Translations under genes and position numbers: made by a program
Notes under the pieces: model-generated
What the model was told of the DNA's origin: nothing
The model's input: only the letters and a program-made list of their open reading frames with translations
Databases searched by the model: none
Source of the DNA: Flavobacterium hiemivividum
Lineage (GTDB): Bacteria; Bacteroidota; Bacteroidia; Flavobacteriales; Flavobacteriaceae
Length of the DNA: 64,000 nt
Direction of reading: 5' to 3'
Assembly (NCBI RefSeq): GCF_004349145.1
Contig: NZ_SMFO01000016.1
Span: forward strand, 1 to 64,000
Shown: piece after piece, positions 35,601 to 44,618 of the stretch
How the letters are laid out: each line of letters starts with the position of its first letter
Numbering within the stretch: the first letter of the stretch is position 1

Positions 35601-35820
35601 GTTCTCGGGGAGTTTCACTAGCTCCTAAACCGACACTTGATTTAAACCACTGTCGATTTTCATCTAATAGACTTATCAAGGCTATGGGAGTTCCACAAAT
35701 GAAGGAAGCTAACTGTGTTATCGAATCATACTCCTTTTCAGGCAATGAATCCATAATTGAATAACTTTCAAGAGCGATAAGTCTCTCTGATTCATTTAGA
35801 GGCAATATTGGTTTTTTCAT
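32686..35820 (-). CDS. GAF and multi-PAS histidine kinase
   Basis: A 1044-residue soluble sensor kinase. An N-terminal GAF domain (about 20-165, with IALISLLDENRQWFKSSVGL) is followed by about five PAS/PAC modules, two of them near duplicates (SQKIAKIGSWRFEFKSNRL and SQSIAKIGSWKYDLAADFL), then the kinase core with His839 in IVSHDLKAPLR and an ATPase domain (NAVKYSD, NGPGIAEE, GVGLSIV). The GAF domain lacks an obvious bilin-binding Cys context that I can assign. First gene of the five-gene cluster; signals sensed are unknown. Confidence 0.92.
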   Translation of the reverse strand: MKKPILPLNESERLIALESYSIMDSLPEKEYDSITQLASFICGTPIALISLLDENRQWFKSSVGLGASETPRELSFCQYAIMGEEVYEVNNALENELFADNPLVTGSPDIRFYAGAPLHDGNGFTLGTLCVIDTEPKELTDDQKNALQLLAYQVVLLLDLRKKNVELKTTQLEFQNFIELSKDLVCIANVDATFHKVNPAFTTVLGYAKEELEGKPFVDFIHADDLDKTYKEVEKLAKGELTVSFENRYRCKNGEYVLLNWNVSPHPETGNLYCIARDTTFEKKQEEILINTTNELKAILNASDFSIIATELDGTIKQFNRGAEKMTGYTAEELVGLSSPAILHSIDEIVKRSQELTKELGEEIEPGFDAFVVKAHKLNVPDSNEWTYIRKDATTFPVKLTVTAIKNRDGEVSGYLGIGKDISQEKEIELNLINSNTLLDESQKIAKIGSWRFEFKSNRLTWSQHHYTIFELENLPLQELNSAFRDRIHPDDITILDKIGDEVVKTGSDFKINYRIILPGNRIKEILEIGQPYRNSRREIIGIKGTVQDVTDEKIAEQNLINSKKLLDESQSIAKIGSWKYDLAADFLVWSKGHYQIFEMEELPSEQLLNAFRNRIHFEDVSVLDELMTKTLTTGTDLTYRYRILLPDGSIKYLIGIGQAIKNSRGEITGIQGTVQDITEKTLAEQIIFEKAKEINDVRAALDESSIVTITDEEGVILFVNDKFCSITQYKKEELIGQFHYLGNHSDMITKFVENIFATISDGKIWKGEIRNKRKDGTYYWVYSTIVPFLNKEGKPYQYVAISQDITEQKQDQKSLNNALFDLERKNKELDQFAYIVSHDLKAPLRAINNLSEWIVEDMPDMPEEVNSNFDLLRGRIQRMENLINGVLDYSRIGRTKIEKETSDVKVMLDQIVEMIVPTSGFEVFIGEGFPVFDTERILLQQVFSNIISNAVKYSDKPIGKIECLYESLPDFHQFSIKDNGPGIAEEYHERVFQVFQTIEARDKKESTGVGLSIVKKIIEEKGGSIRIESEEDKGANFIFTIPK

Positions 35821-36385
35821 TATATAGGTAGGTATTCTTTTGGGGTTAATCGTTCGAAAAAGATAATATTAAAAAAATATTTATAACGCAATTCTAATAA
35901 GTCACATACTTCTGGAACCTTACAAAAATAAAATAATAATTGAATTAAAACTGAATTTTTCTGTTAATTATTGGCCCTTGACCTGCCCTTTTTAAAGGAT
36001 TTTTTGAAACATTTCATAGAATTAAATTGCTGCTAATAAGTGTATTTTACAAAAAAATAAGAGCCAATTCTATTAAAAATCAAAAGCTGCTAAATCATTA
36101 AACCAAAAGAAATACTCAAATAACTATAAATTAAATACTTATTAATAAAATAAGTGTCTTTTGAGTACTAATTCCGTCTTTTTTTGATTAAATTAGTGGA
36201 GCACTAAGGAAATCAAAACGAGCACACCTACTCCGCTCTACCTTTAGTTAGCAGATTGCTCCTATTATTCCTAGTATTGGCTTCAAAATCATTTTTTGAT
36301 TCGAATAATTAAATCGTGCCTTGAATAACCTTCTATCGTCTAATCTACTTAAAAGAGTACGCACTTACAATTTAAAACGATAAAA
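35821..36385. other. Long non-coding stretch between the kinase cluster and ppsA
   Basis: 565 bp without a supported gene. It carries a -7-like box for the kinase cluster (CAAAAATA at 35923-35930 on the minus strand) and a nested hairpin at 36113-36167. The rest is AT-rich and featureless to me. Confidence 0.5.
36113..36167. repeat. Nested inverted repeat upstream of ppsA
   Basis: Outer arms TACTCAAA (36113-36120) and TTTGAGTA (36160-36167); inner arms ACTTATT (36137-36143) and AATAAGT (36149-36155) with loop AATAA. All are exact. It lies about 220 bp before the ppsA start. It may be a regulator site or RNA fold. Confidence 0.5.
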
Positions 36386-38800
36386 ATGGAAGATTACAAA
36401 TACATCTTATTCTTTAACCAATTTGATCTCAATACTATAGATCAGGTAGGTGGTAAAAACGCCTCTCTTGGAGAAATATACAATCAATTAAAACCTATTG
36501 GAGTTAATATTCCCAATGGATTTGCAGTTACCGCCGCTGGCTACCGTCTTTTTCGAAAGAATAACAATCTCGAGAATTCATTAGATGAAATTTTAAATCA
36601 ATTAGACACAAAGCAGTACAGCAACCTTTCTGAAGTAGGTGAAAAAGCAAGAAATTTTATTCTTTCAGGAACTATTCCTGACGAAGTGCGCGCTGAAATA
36701 AGTGCAGCATACCAATCGCTAAGCAAACAAAGCGATATCTACAATCTTGATGTCGCAGTGCGAAGCAGCGCCACAGCTGAAGATTTACCCACAGCAAGTT
36801 TCGCAGGACAAATGCAGTCCTTTCTCAATATCAGCGGGGAAAATCAATTACTTGATGCTGTACATCGTTGTTATGTATCCCTGTTTACTGATCGCGCCAT
36901 AAAATACCGGCATGATATGGGTTTTACAAAATTAGATATTGCAATCTCGGTAGGAATACAACAGATGGTTCGAAGTGATAAGGCAGCTTCTGGAGTTGCT
37001 TTTACTATCGATCCTGATACTGGTTTTCAAAACACAATCATTATAAACAGTTGCTGGGGACTTGGAGAAAATATCGTACAAGGAACTGTAACACCAGATG
37101 AATGGATGGTTTTTAAACCTACTTTGGAGGATACAAAACTGAACCCTATTATAAAAAAACATTGCGGCAGAAAAGAATTTACAATGATTTATGCCCAAAA
37201 AAATGAAGAAACCACTTTTGAAAATACAATTGTAAATACAACAACGACCGTCGAAAAACAAAATCAATATTCTTTAAATGACAAAGAAGTAATTGAGCTG
37301 GCACAATGGTGTACTAAGATTGAAAAACATTATAAAAAACCTATGGATATTGAATGGGCCAAAGATGGCTTAAACAATCAACTCTATATTGTTCAGGCTC
37401 GACCTGAAACGATTCACGGTAAGTTTCAAAAAAAAGTTAGGGAGATTTACTCACTTACAGAAACCGGTACTATTATCACTCAAGGAATCTCACTAGGCGA
37501 TAAAATAGCAACTGGAAAAGCACGCATACTGCATAGTCCTTTGGAAGGTAATCAATTATTAGAAGGCGAAATTCTCGTTACCGATATGACAAATCCAGAT
37601 TGGGATCCAATTATGAAAAAGGCGGCAGCCATAATTACTAACAAAGGGGGACGTACAAGTCATGCCGCCATTGTCGCAAGAGAACTAGGAACTGTTGCCG
37701 TTGTAGGTTGTGGTGACGCGACAAATCTCATAAAGAATGGTCAACAAATTACAGTTTGTTGTGCTGAGGGTAAAGTTGGAAAAATATATGACGGAAAATT
37801 AAATTGGGAAATTACAGAACATGATTTCAGTCAACTATCTATGCCCGAAACAGCTCCAATGTTCATTCTTGCTGATCCCGAAAGAGCTTTTGAATTAAGT
37901 AACTACCCTAATAAAGGAGTTGGTTTGATGCGCATGGAATTTGCTATTTCTAACAGCATTAAAATTCATCCCCTAGCACTTTGTGAACCTAATAAAATAA
38001 CCGACCAAAATATAAATGACCAAATAGCAGAATTAACTAAAGGCTATGGTGACGGTAAAAAATATTTCATTGACAAACTAGCTGAAGCAGTCTCGATCGT
38101 CGCGGCCGCTTTCTATCCAAAAGAGGTTATTGTGAGAATGAGTGATTTTAAAAGCAATGAATACGCTAATCTCATTGGAGGCAAATACTTTGAACCCAAG
38201 GAAGAAAATCCGATGATTGGTTTTAGGGGTGCTTCTCGTTACTACAGCGATTTTTATAGAGAAGGGTTTGCTCTAGAATGTGAAGCTATGAAAAAAGTGC
38301 GAAACGATATGGGATTCCACAACGTAAAATTGATGATTCCCTTTTGTCGAACAGTTGAGGAAGGAGAAAAAGTATTAGCACAGATGGCCGTTAACCAGTT
38401 GATTCAGGGTCAAGACGGTTTAGAGGTCTATGTTATGATAGAAATACCAAGTAATGTAATATTGGCCGACGAATTCGCCTCGATTTTTGACGGATTTTCT
38501 ATTGGTTCGAATGATTTAACACAGCTCACTCTTGGGCTGGATCGCGACTCTGCTCTAATAAGTGATTTGTTTAGCGAACAAAATCCAGCGGTAAAAAAAT
38601 TAATACGCGAAACAATACTTGCCGCTAAGAGAAATAATATAAAAGTAGGATTGTGCGGTCAGGCGCCTAGTGACATCCCAGAATTTGCACAGTTTCTAGT
38701 GGAACAGGGAATCGATAGCATATCATTTAATCCAGATGCCATCATAAAAGGAATTGAAAACATTTTAAAAACCGAAAAGAAAAATAAGGTTCGGCTATAA
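36386..38800 (+). CDS. ppsA: Phosphoenolpyruvate synthase
   Basis: An 804-residue enzyme converting pyruvate and ATP to PEP, AMP and phosphate, a gluconeogenic entry. The nucleotide-binding N-terminal domain has GGKNASLGE and VRSSATAEDLPTASFAGQ, the swivelling domain has catalytic His426 in GGRTSHAAIVARELG, and the PEP-binding C-terminus has GSNDLTQLTLG and Cys757 in VGLCGQAPSD. All landmarks are intact. It heads a same-strand group with a zinc-ribbon gene, D-lactate dehydrogenase and a P-type ATPase. Confidence 0.95.
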   Translation: MEDYKYILFFNQFDLNTIDQVGGKNASLGEIYNQLKPIGVNIPNGFAVTAAGYRLFRKNNNLENSLDEILNQLDTKQYSNLSEVGEKARNFILSGTIPDEVRAEISAAYQSLSKQSDIYNLDVAVRSSATAEDLPTASFAGQMQSFLNISGENQLLDAVHRCYVSLFTDRAIKYRHDMGFTKLDIAISVGIQQMVRSDKAASGVAFTIDPDTGFQNTIIINSCWGLGENIVQGTVTPDEWMVFKPTLEDTKLNPIIKKHCGRKEFTMIYAQKNEETTFENTIVNTTTTVEKQNQYSLNDKEVIELAQWCTKIEKHYKKPMDIEWAKDGLNNQLYIVQARPETIHGKFQKKVREIYSLTETGTIITQGISLGDKIATGKARILHSPLEGNQLLEGEILVTDMTNPDWDPIMKKAAAIITNKGGRTSHAAIVARELGTVAVVGCGDATNLIKNGQQITVCCAEGKVGKIYDGKLNWEITEHDFSQLSMPETAPMFILADPERAFELSNYPNKGVGLMRMEFAISNSIKIHPLALCEPNKITDQNINDQIAELTKGYGDGKKYFIDKLAEAVSIVAAAFYPKEVIVRMSDFKSNEYANLIGGKYFEPKEENPMIGFRGASRYYSDFYREGFALECEAMKKVRNDMGFHNVKLMIPFCRTVEEGEKVLAQMAVNQLIQGQDGLEVYVMIEIPSNVILADEFASIFDGFSIGSNDLTQLTLGLDRDSALISDLFSEQNPAVKKLIRETILAAKRNNIKVGLCGQAPSDIPEFAQFLVEQGIDSISFNPDAIIKGIENILKTEKKNKVRL

Positions 38801-38844
38801 ATGACTAAAAAACAAATCAATTTAATTTTTTAAAAATCAATACT

Positions 38845-39105
38845 ATGCAATTAGATACATTATGTCAGAGTTGTGGAATTCCACTTGATAACGAGCAATT
38901 GAAAGGAACAAAAGCAAATGGATTAAAAACGGATGAGTATTGCAAATATTGCTACCAAGCTGGGGAATTTACACAGCCAAACATGACATTTGCCGACATG
39001 AAAGAAACGGTAGAAACACAAATGAAAAAATTAAAACTTTCAGAACATACGATTCAAGAAGCGTTAGATCTTCTTCCCTACTTAAGCAGATGGAAAGCGA
39101 TTTGA
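38845..39105 (+). CDS. Small putative zinc-ribbon protein
   Basis: An 86-residue protein with two Cys pairs, CQSCG and CKYC, spaced about 30 residues apart as in the putative zinc-ribbon family PF12674, then a helical tail (MKETVETQMKKLKL). Function unknown. It starts 44 nt after ppsA and is followed 93 nt later by the lactate dehydrogenase gene, so it likely belongs to the same transcript. Confidence 0.8.
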   Translation: MQLDTLCQSCGIPLDNEQLKGTKANGLKTDEYCKYCYQAGEFTQPNMTFADMKETVETQMKKLKLSEHTIQEALDLLPYLSRWKAI

Positions 39106-39198
39106 TATCTTTCAATTTAAAATAACCTATTCGAAATAATAAAAATTATAACCATATAAACAACTAAAATATTCATCATTTGAAGTAAAATAAACATT

Positions 39199-40188
39199 AT
39201 GAAAATTTTAATGTACAGCATATTCGCATTTGACAAATCCTTTATCGAGAATACAACCCATGGCAAACTGGAAATAGAATACACAGATAAGTCATTAAAT
39301 GAAGATACTGCAATTCTTGCCAAAGGATATGAAGGCATTGCTCTTTTTACAGCTGACGATGCCTCTGATGTTGTACTGGAAAAATTATATTTACTTGGTA
39401 TTAGATATATTGCCTTACGCTCTGTAGGATACGACCATATAAACATTATGAAAGCAAGAGCCTTGGGAATAAAAGTGGCTAATGTTCCGGCCTATTCCCC
39501 CTATTCTGTAGCGGAGCATGCTGTTGCATTACTAATGGCTTTAAATCGAAAAATTACGCTCGGCCAAAAACTAATGCAAATGGGTGACTACCGCCTAGAT
39601 AACTTAATAGGTTTTGACTTGCATGGAAAAAAAGTGGGAATTATTGGAACCGGAAAAATAGGTGCCGCTTTTGCAAAAATTATGCATGGTTTTGGTTGCC
39701 AAATTTTAGCTTATGATCCACAAATAAATGAGGAGTTAAGCAAACAAATTAACATTAGCTATAGCACACTGGAAGAACTTTGTAAAAATTCTGATGTGAT
39801 TTCAGTTCATTGTCCGTTAAATTCAGAAACAAAATACATGTTCCATAAAAGTTACTTTAATATGATGAAAAAAGGAGTGATTTTTATTAATACCGCCAGA
39901 GGAAGCGTCGTGAATACCGAAGATTTGATAATGGCGCTCAAGTCAGGAAAAATTGGAGCAGCCGGTTTAGATGTTTATGAAAAGGAAAAGAACATCTTCT
40001 TTGGCAACCATATGGATAAAAAATTTGAAGATAATTTATATACCATTCTTCGCGCCTTTCCCAATGTTTTAATTACTGGACACCAAGGGTTTCTGACCAA
40101 TGAAGCTTTACAGGGAATTGCAAATACTACAATTGCTAACTTTAATGCATGGTCCTACGCTGGCATTTGTGAAAACGAAATAAATTAA
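39199..40188 (+). CDS. D-lactate dehydrogenase-like 2-hydroxyacid dehydrogenase
   Basis: A 329-residue NAD-dependent enzyme of the D-isomer family. The cofactor motif is GIIGTGKIGAAF; catalytic residues are Arg234 in NTARGS, an acid in DVYEKE (near 263) and His295 in ITGHQGF. Sequence around RSVGYDHIN and PAYSPYSVAEHAVALL is typical for fermentative D-lactate dehydrogenases. It reduces pyruvate to D-lactate, suiting low-oxygen redox balance, and sits beside ppsA which also uses pyruvate. Confidence 0.9.
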   Translation: MKILMYSIFAFDKSFIENTTHGKLEIEYTDKSLNEDTAILAKGYEGIALFTADDASDVVLEKLYLLGIRYIALRSVGYDHINIMKARALGIKVANVPAYSPYSVAEHAVALLMALNRKITLGQKLMQMGDYRLDNLIGFDLHGKKVGIIGTGKIGAAFAKIMHGFGCQILAYDPQINEELSKQINISYSTLEELCKNSDVISVHCPLNSETKYMFHKSYFNMMKKGVIFINTARGSVVNTEDLIMALKSGKIGAAGLDVYEKEKNIFFGNHMDKKFEDNLYTILRAFPNVLITGHQGFLTNEALQGIANTTIANFNAWSYAGICENEIN

Positions 40189-40242
40189 TTATTTATTTTA
40201 TTTCGAAAAGCAGAAAGCACGCATTACCTAAAATAAATTCAG

Positions 40243-42876
40243 ATGAATATCAATTGGCATTTACTTTCACTTTCTGAAGTTTCTGAGAAGTTGGAGACAT
40301 CCCCCTCAGGTATAGATGAAAAAACTGCTGAAGAACGTCTAGTCCAGTACGGTAAAAATCAGATTGAAGATAAAAAAAAGAAGACCCTTCTGCAGATGTT
40401 GGTTCGTCAGTTCCGAGATTTTATGATTATTATTTTAGTCATTGCGGCAATTATCTCAGGAATAATGGGTGACCTAACAGATACTATAGTTATAGTTGCC
40501 ATCGTAATTATTAATGCAGTTATTGGTGTAGTTCAAGAATACCGCGCTGAAAAAGCAATGGAGGCTTTAAAAAACATGGTGTCAAACGTGGTGCAGGTTC
40601 TACGTGAAGGACATCGAATTGACATCCCCGCTTTTGATATTGTTCCTGGAGATGTGGTGATTCTTGAAGTTGGAAATAGTATTCCTGCTGATGTTCGTTT
40701 TTTTGAAACCCATCAGTTAAAAGTAGATGAATCTACACTTACAGGAGAATCCTATAATGTAGAAAAAAATGCTGACTCCCTTCCTAAGCAAGAATATTCG
40801 CTAGGAGATCTTACGAATATGGGATTCAAGGGAACTTTTGTCACTAACGGTAGAGCACTTGCTTATGTCGTGGCAACGGCAATGAATACCGAGTTAGGAG
40901 GAATTGCAAAAATGATTCAGACTGAGGCAACTTTGACTCCATTGCAAAAAAGATTAGCCTCTTTTGGAAAACGATTGTCGATGGTCATTCTATTTATTTG
41001 CCTCGTTATTTTTCTAATTGGCTGGCTGCGTGGAGAATCCCCGTATTCCATGTTAATAGTGTCTATTTCCCTTTCGGTGGCCGCCATTCCCGAAGCTTTA
41101 CCCGCTTTGGTGACTATTGCTCTTGCCTTTGGCGCTAAGCGATTAGTGAAACGAAATGCGCTAATACGTAAACTTCCAGCCGTTGAAACACTGGGTTCCG
41201 TTACTTACATATGCTCTGACAAGACGGGTACACTTACATTAAATAAAATGACAGTCGAAGGCATTTATGAAACGTTTGACAAAAAATACGATACTATTTT
41301 TCTCGAAGGAGACATCCTTCTCCATCTAATGGCTTTGAACAATGATGTCTCAAAAGATAAAACTGGAGAATGGCTCGGGGAATCCACTGAAGTCGCATTA
41401 GTTCAATATGCTTCACAAAAAAAAATGGAGCGGGCCGAATTAGAATTAAAATTTCCCCGCGTTGCAGAATTGCCTTTCGATTCGAAAAGGAAATGTATGA
41501 CCACATTACATCAAATCCAAAATCCCTCTTCGGACCAGCCAAACGAAATAATTGTCATTGTGAAAGGCGCGGTTGAAGTAATATTCAATAAATTGACTGA
41601 CAATCAAAAATCACTTATTCCAGAACTAGAACTCAGAGTAAACGAGATGGCCGAAAAAGGATATCGGATTTTAGGCTATGCGATGACAACCCTACCCAAT
41701 TTACCTGACAAATTAGTTTCGAATGAAATAGAGTCTACTTTAACACTTATCGGTTTTGTGGGAATGATTGATCCTCCACGTGAAGAGGCTAAACAGGCCG
41801 TTTCACAATGCGTAGAAGCAGGTATTATTCCTGTCATGATTACTGGCGATCATAAATTGACAGCCAAAGCCATTGCTGAGAAGTTAGGAATCATTACTTC
41901 CGAGAAAAACCTTGTCTTAACAGGAATCGAACTTGCCAAATTATCACCCACAAAATTCTCGGAAATTGTAGAAAATGTACGTGTTTATGCCCGAGTAAAT
42001 CCCGAACAAAAATTACTAATCATTAATGCCTTACAGTCTAAAAATCATTTTGTTGCTATGACCGGTGACGGTGTAAATGATGCGCCAGCACTTAAGAATG
42101 CCGACATAGGTATAGCCATGGGAATTAATGGAACAGCCGTTTCTAAGGAAGCCGCAGCGATGATATTACTCGATGATAATTTTGCCACAATCGTAGTAGC
42201 AGTAAAACACGGACGAAGAATATTTGACAATATCCTGAAATTTATAAAATATACTATGACATCTAATTCTGGCGAAATTTGGGCAATTTTTTTAGCCCCT
42301 TTTTTCGGTTTGCCAATACCGTTGCTTGCGATTCATATACTTTGGATTAATCTTGTAACCGATGGACTACCAGGACTGGCATTAGCCTCTGAGCCCGCCG
42401 AAGCAAATATCATGCAGCGTCCCCCACGAAATCCGAAGTTGAATATTTTTGCCGGAGGCATGGCCATACACATTTTATGGGTCGGACTTTTGATGGGAGT
42501 AGTAACACTTGGTATACAAGCCTGGGCAATTCATAGTGAGATAGTGCATTGGCAAACAATGGCTTTTACAGTGCTTTGCTTCAGTCAGATGGGACACGTA
42601 ATGGCAATTCGCTCCACGCGGGAATCCGTTTTCAAAATCGGTTTTTTTTCGAATAAACCCATGTTGATTTCTCTATTATTAACGGTTAGTTTACAATTGA
42701 TTATTATCTACACTCCTTTTTTCAATGAAGTTTTCAGAACCCAACCATTATCTTATTTAGAGTTAGTTATAACCTTAGCCGCGTCAAGCATCATTTTTTG
42801 GGCAGTAGAAATAGAGAAATGGGTATTTCGTCGGAATACTAAAAATGAAAAGCTAAAAGTTGAAAAAAAACAGTAG
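40243..42876 (+). CDS. P-type cation-transporting ATPase (Ca2+-ATPase-like, P2 type)
   Basis: An 877-residue ion pump. The phosphorylated Asp326 is in CSDKTGTLTLNKM; the actuator loop reads TGES, the hinge GDGVNDAPALK, and membrane segment 4 has the PEALPALV motif typical of P2A/P2-type pumps. Hydrophobic segments lie at about 55-100, 245-290 and 690-860. Ca2+ (or another cation) export is likely; precise ion not proven. Last gene of the rightward ppsA group. Confidence 0.9.
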   Translation: MNINWHLLSLSEVSEKLETSPSGIDEKTAEERLVQYGKNQIEDKKKKTLLQMLVRQFRDFMIIILVIAAIISGIMGDLTDTIVIVAIVIINAVIGVVQEYRAEKAMEALKNMVSNVVQVLREGHRIDIPAFDIVPGDVVILEVGNSIPADVRFFETHQLKVDESTLTGESYNVEKNADSLPKQEYSLGDLTNMGFKGTFVTNGRALAYVVATAMNTELGGIAKMIQTEATLTPLQKRLASFGKRLSMVILFICLVIFLIGWLRGESPYSMLIVSISLSVAAIPEALPALVTIALAFGAKRLVKRNALIRKLPAVETLGSVTYICSDKTGTLTLNKMTVEGIYETFDKKYDTIFLEGDILLHLMALNNDVSKDKTGEWLGESTEVALVQYASQKKMERAELELKFPRVAELPFDSKRKCMTTLHQIQNPSSDQPNEIIVIVKGAVEVIFNKLTDNQKSLIPELELRVNEMAEKGYRILGYAMTTLPNLPDKLVSNEIESTLTLIGFVGMIDPPREEAKQAVSQCVEAGIIPVMITGDHKLTAKAIAEKLGIITSEKNLVLTGIELAKLSPTKFSEIVENVRVYARVNPEQKLLIINALQSKNHFVAMTGDGVNDAPALKNADIGIAMGINGTAVSKEAAAMILLDDNFATIVVAVKHGRRIFDNILKFIKYTMTSNSGEIWAIFLAPFFGLPIPLLAIHILWINLVTDGLPGLALASEPAEANIMQRPPRNPKLNIFAGGMAIHILWVGLLMGVVTLGIQAWAIHSEIVHWQTMAFTVLCFSQMGHVMAIRSTRESVFKIGFFSNKPMLISLLLTVSLQLIIIYTPFFNEVFRTQPLSYLELVITLAASSIIFWAVEIEKWVFRRNTKNEKLKVEKKQ

Positions 42877-43018
42877 CTGGTTAAATTTATTCTAATCCTG
42901 TTTCGACGAATTCGACCTAATTATCATCGAATCGATTTTTGACTACATACTATTTAATACCAAAGACCAATTTATCAATTAGAGAACAGGCTACAATGCA
43001 GCGATGGTTACTTTCAAA

Positions 43019-44611
43019 TTAGATAGGAATCACTTCTGCACCAATTTTCCGGAATCGAAAATGCAAATGAGGAATTAGTGCAATACCTAGCATTATAAAA
43101 AATATAAAAACACCCATATAATAGTAATAATCTCTTGCAAACAGAATATTCGTATGATTTGCAACAGCTTTTCCCATTAACTTCTTCGCCACTACTTTGG
43201 CTTTAATTGTTGAAGCTCCTTTGGCAAGAGCCAGATTTTCATACAGTTGTAAACGCTTACCGGATTCACTATTTAAAGTGGTTATAGTATTTCCAAGTTC
43301 GTTATAATGTACACTTACTTGTTTTAAATTCACAAAGGAAATAAGTGCTAAGCTTACTGTGAATGCAAAAAACCGAAAAGAAACGCCACTCAATGAAGCG
43401 GAGAAACTCTTAGATTCTGGAACAGAGGAAATTGTAAAAAAAACAATAGAAAGCATCAAAATCCCATTTCCAAGTCCTTGAAAAAATAAAGGCAGTACAA
43501 CACTATTTTCATTGGCTTGAGAGCCAAAAACAAAAAACATTTGTATATGATACAGCAGTAAAAAAGCGAATCCTGTAAGCCATATTAAGCGCATATTTCG
43601 CTTACGCAAAAGAAATCGTGCCGTTATTGTTATACCAACAACAATACCAATGGCATTAAATAACATGATGTAGGCATAATGATACGAATCTAAACCCATC
43701 TCATTAAAAAGAAAAGTATTAGCGGCACTAAGATCGCCTTTAGAAATATAATAGAGAATTAGTAGCAAGGCTCCTATTCGAAAATTTCGGAATTTGTAAA
43801 TTGTTAAATCGATAAACGGACGTTTTCGATTTTTTTGTACTAAAATAAAAATTCCAAGCAATAGTATGATGCTTCCTACACATACCCAAATACGAATACT
43901 TTCAAACCAATTGTAATATTGACCATACATAATCACATAGGCTATTAAAGTAAGTAGTGTGCTGTAAATCACGAAACTCTTCCAATCTAAATCCAGCAAG
44001 GGAAGCCTTTTTTGGTGCAACCGTAAATTTGTTTTCAGACACAGTAGCAGTAGAAGCACGCCCGGAATTTGAACATAAATAATCGCTAAATACAATACAT
44101 TAAAATCATAATTTTGAAATATATAAGCATCAAACAAGTAGATAAATGCATTAGATATTAGCAAGGTTCCATAAAAAACAGCGTATCCTAAAACTCTTGA
44201 TCGGTTCGAATGAAACTGAGAAAATATCAGATTTATTGTAACACCAATTAAACCCACTGTAACCACTCCTCCTAAATATCGTAAGACCAGAAAAAGTAAT
44301 GCATTTTGAGTGCTATACAGTAGTAAATTGATTGCTGTAAACAATAAAACACACATTAAAAAATAAGTTTTGGAAGCAAAATAGCTAAAAAACCTTCTTT
44401 CCAATGGAAAAAAACTAGCAATCCCAACATAATACAGTACGATCGAAAATTGAATATCTGTCGGATCCAGACCATAAAAACTAGCGGCACTACTAACTCC
44501 TCCTATATAAGCCGCTAACATGGATACCGCTGGAAGAATTACTATAAATATCGTAACTTTAATTAGCCATTTCGGAACCCAATTTTTAAAAATGTTTGAC
44601 GATTGATTCAT
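43019..44611 (-). CDS. MFS drug-efflux permease (EmrB-like)
   Basis: A 530-residue polytopic protein with about 14 hydrophobic segments and a long periplasmic loop near the C-terminus (residues about 430-480). It begins 7 nt after the HlyD-type adaptor gene, and the TolC-type gene lies before that, so the three form a trans-envelope pump. Canonical MFS motif A is weak, as in many Bacteroidota members. Substrate unknown. Confidence 0.82.
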   Translation of the reverse strand: MNQSSNIFKNWVPKWLIKVTIFIVILPAVSMLAAYIGGVSSAASFYGLDPTDIQFSIVLYYVGIASFFPLERRFFSYFASKTYFLMCVLLFTAINLLLYSTQNALLFLVLRYLGGVVTVGLIGVTINLIFSQFHSNRSRVLGYAVFYGTLLISNAFIYLFDAYIFQNYDFNVLYLAIIYVQIPGVLLLLLCLKTNLRLHQKRLPLLDLDWKSFVIYSTLLTLIAYVIMYGQYYNWFESIRIWVCVGSIILLLGIFILVQKNRKRPFIDLTIYKFRNFRIGALLLILYYISKGDLSAANTFLFNEMGLDSYHYAYIMLFNAIGIVVGITITARFLLRKRNMRLIWLTGFAFLLLYHIQMFFVFGSQANENSVVLPLFFQGLGNGILMLSIVFFTISSVPESKSFSASLSGVSFRFFAFTVSLALISFVNLKQVSVHYNELGNTITTLNSESGKRLQLYENLALAKGASTIKAKVVAKKLMGKAVANHTNILFARDYYYYMGVFIFFIMLGIALIPHLHFRFRKIGAEVIPI

Positions 44612-44618
44612 ATAAAAG

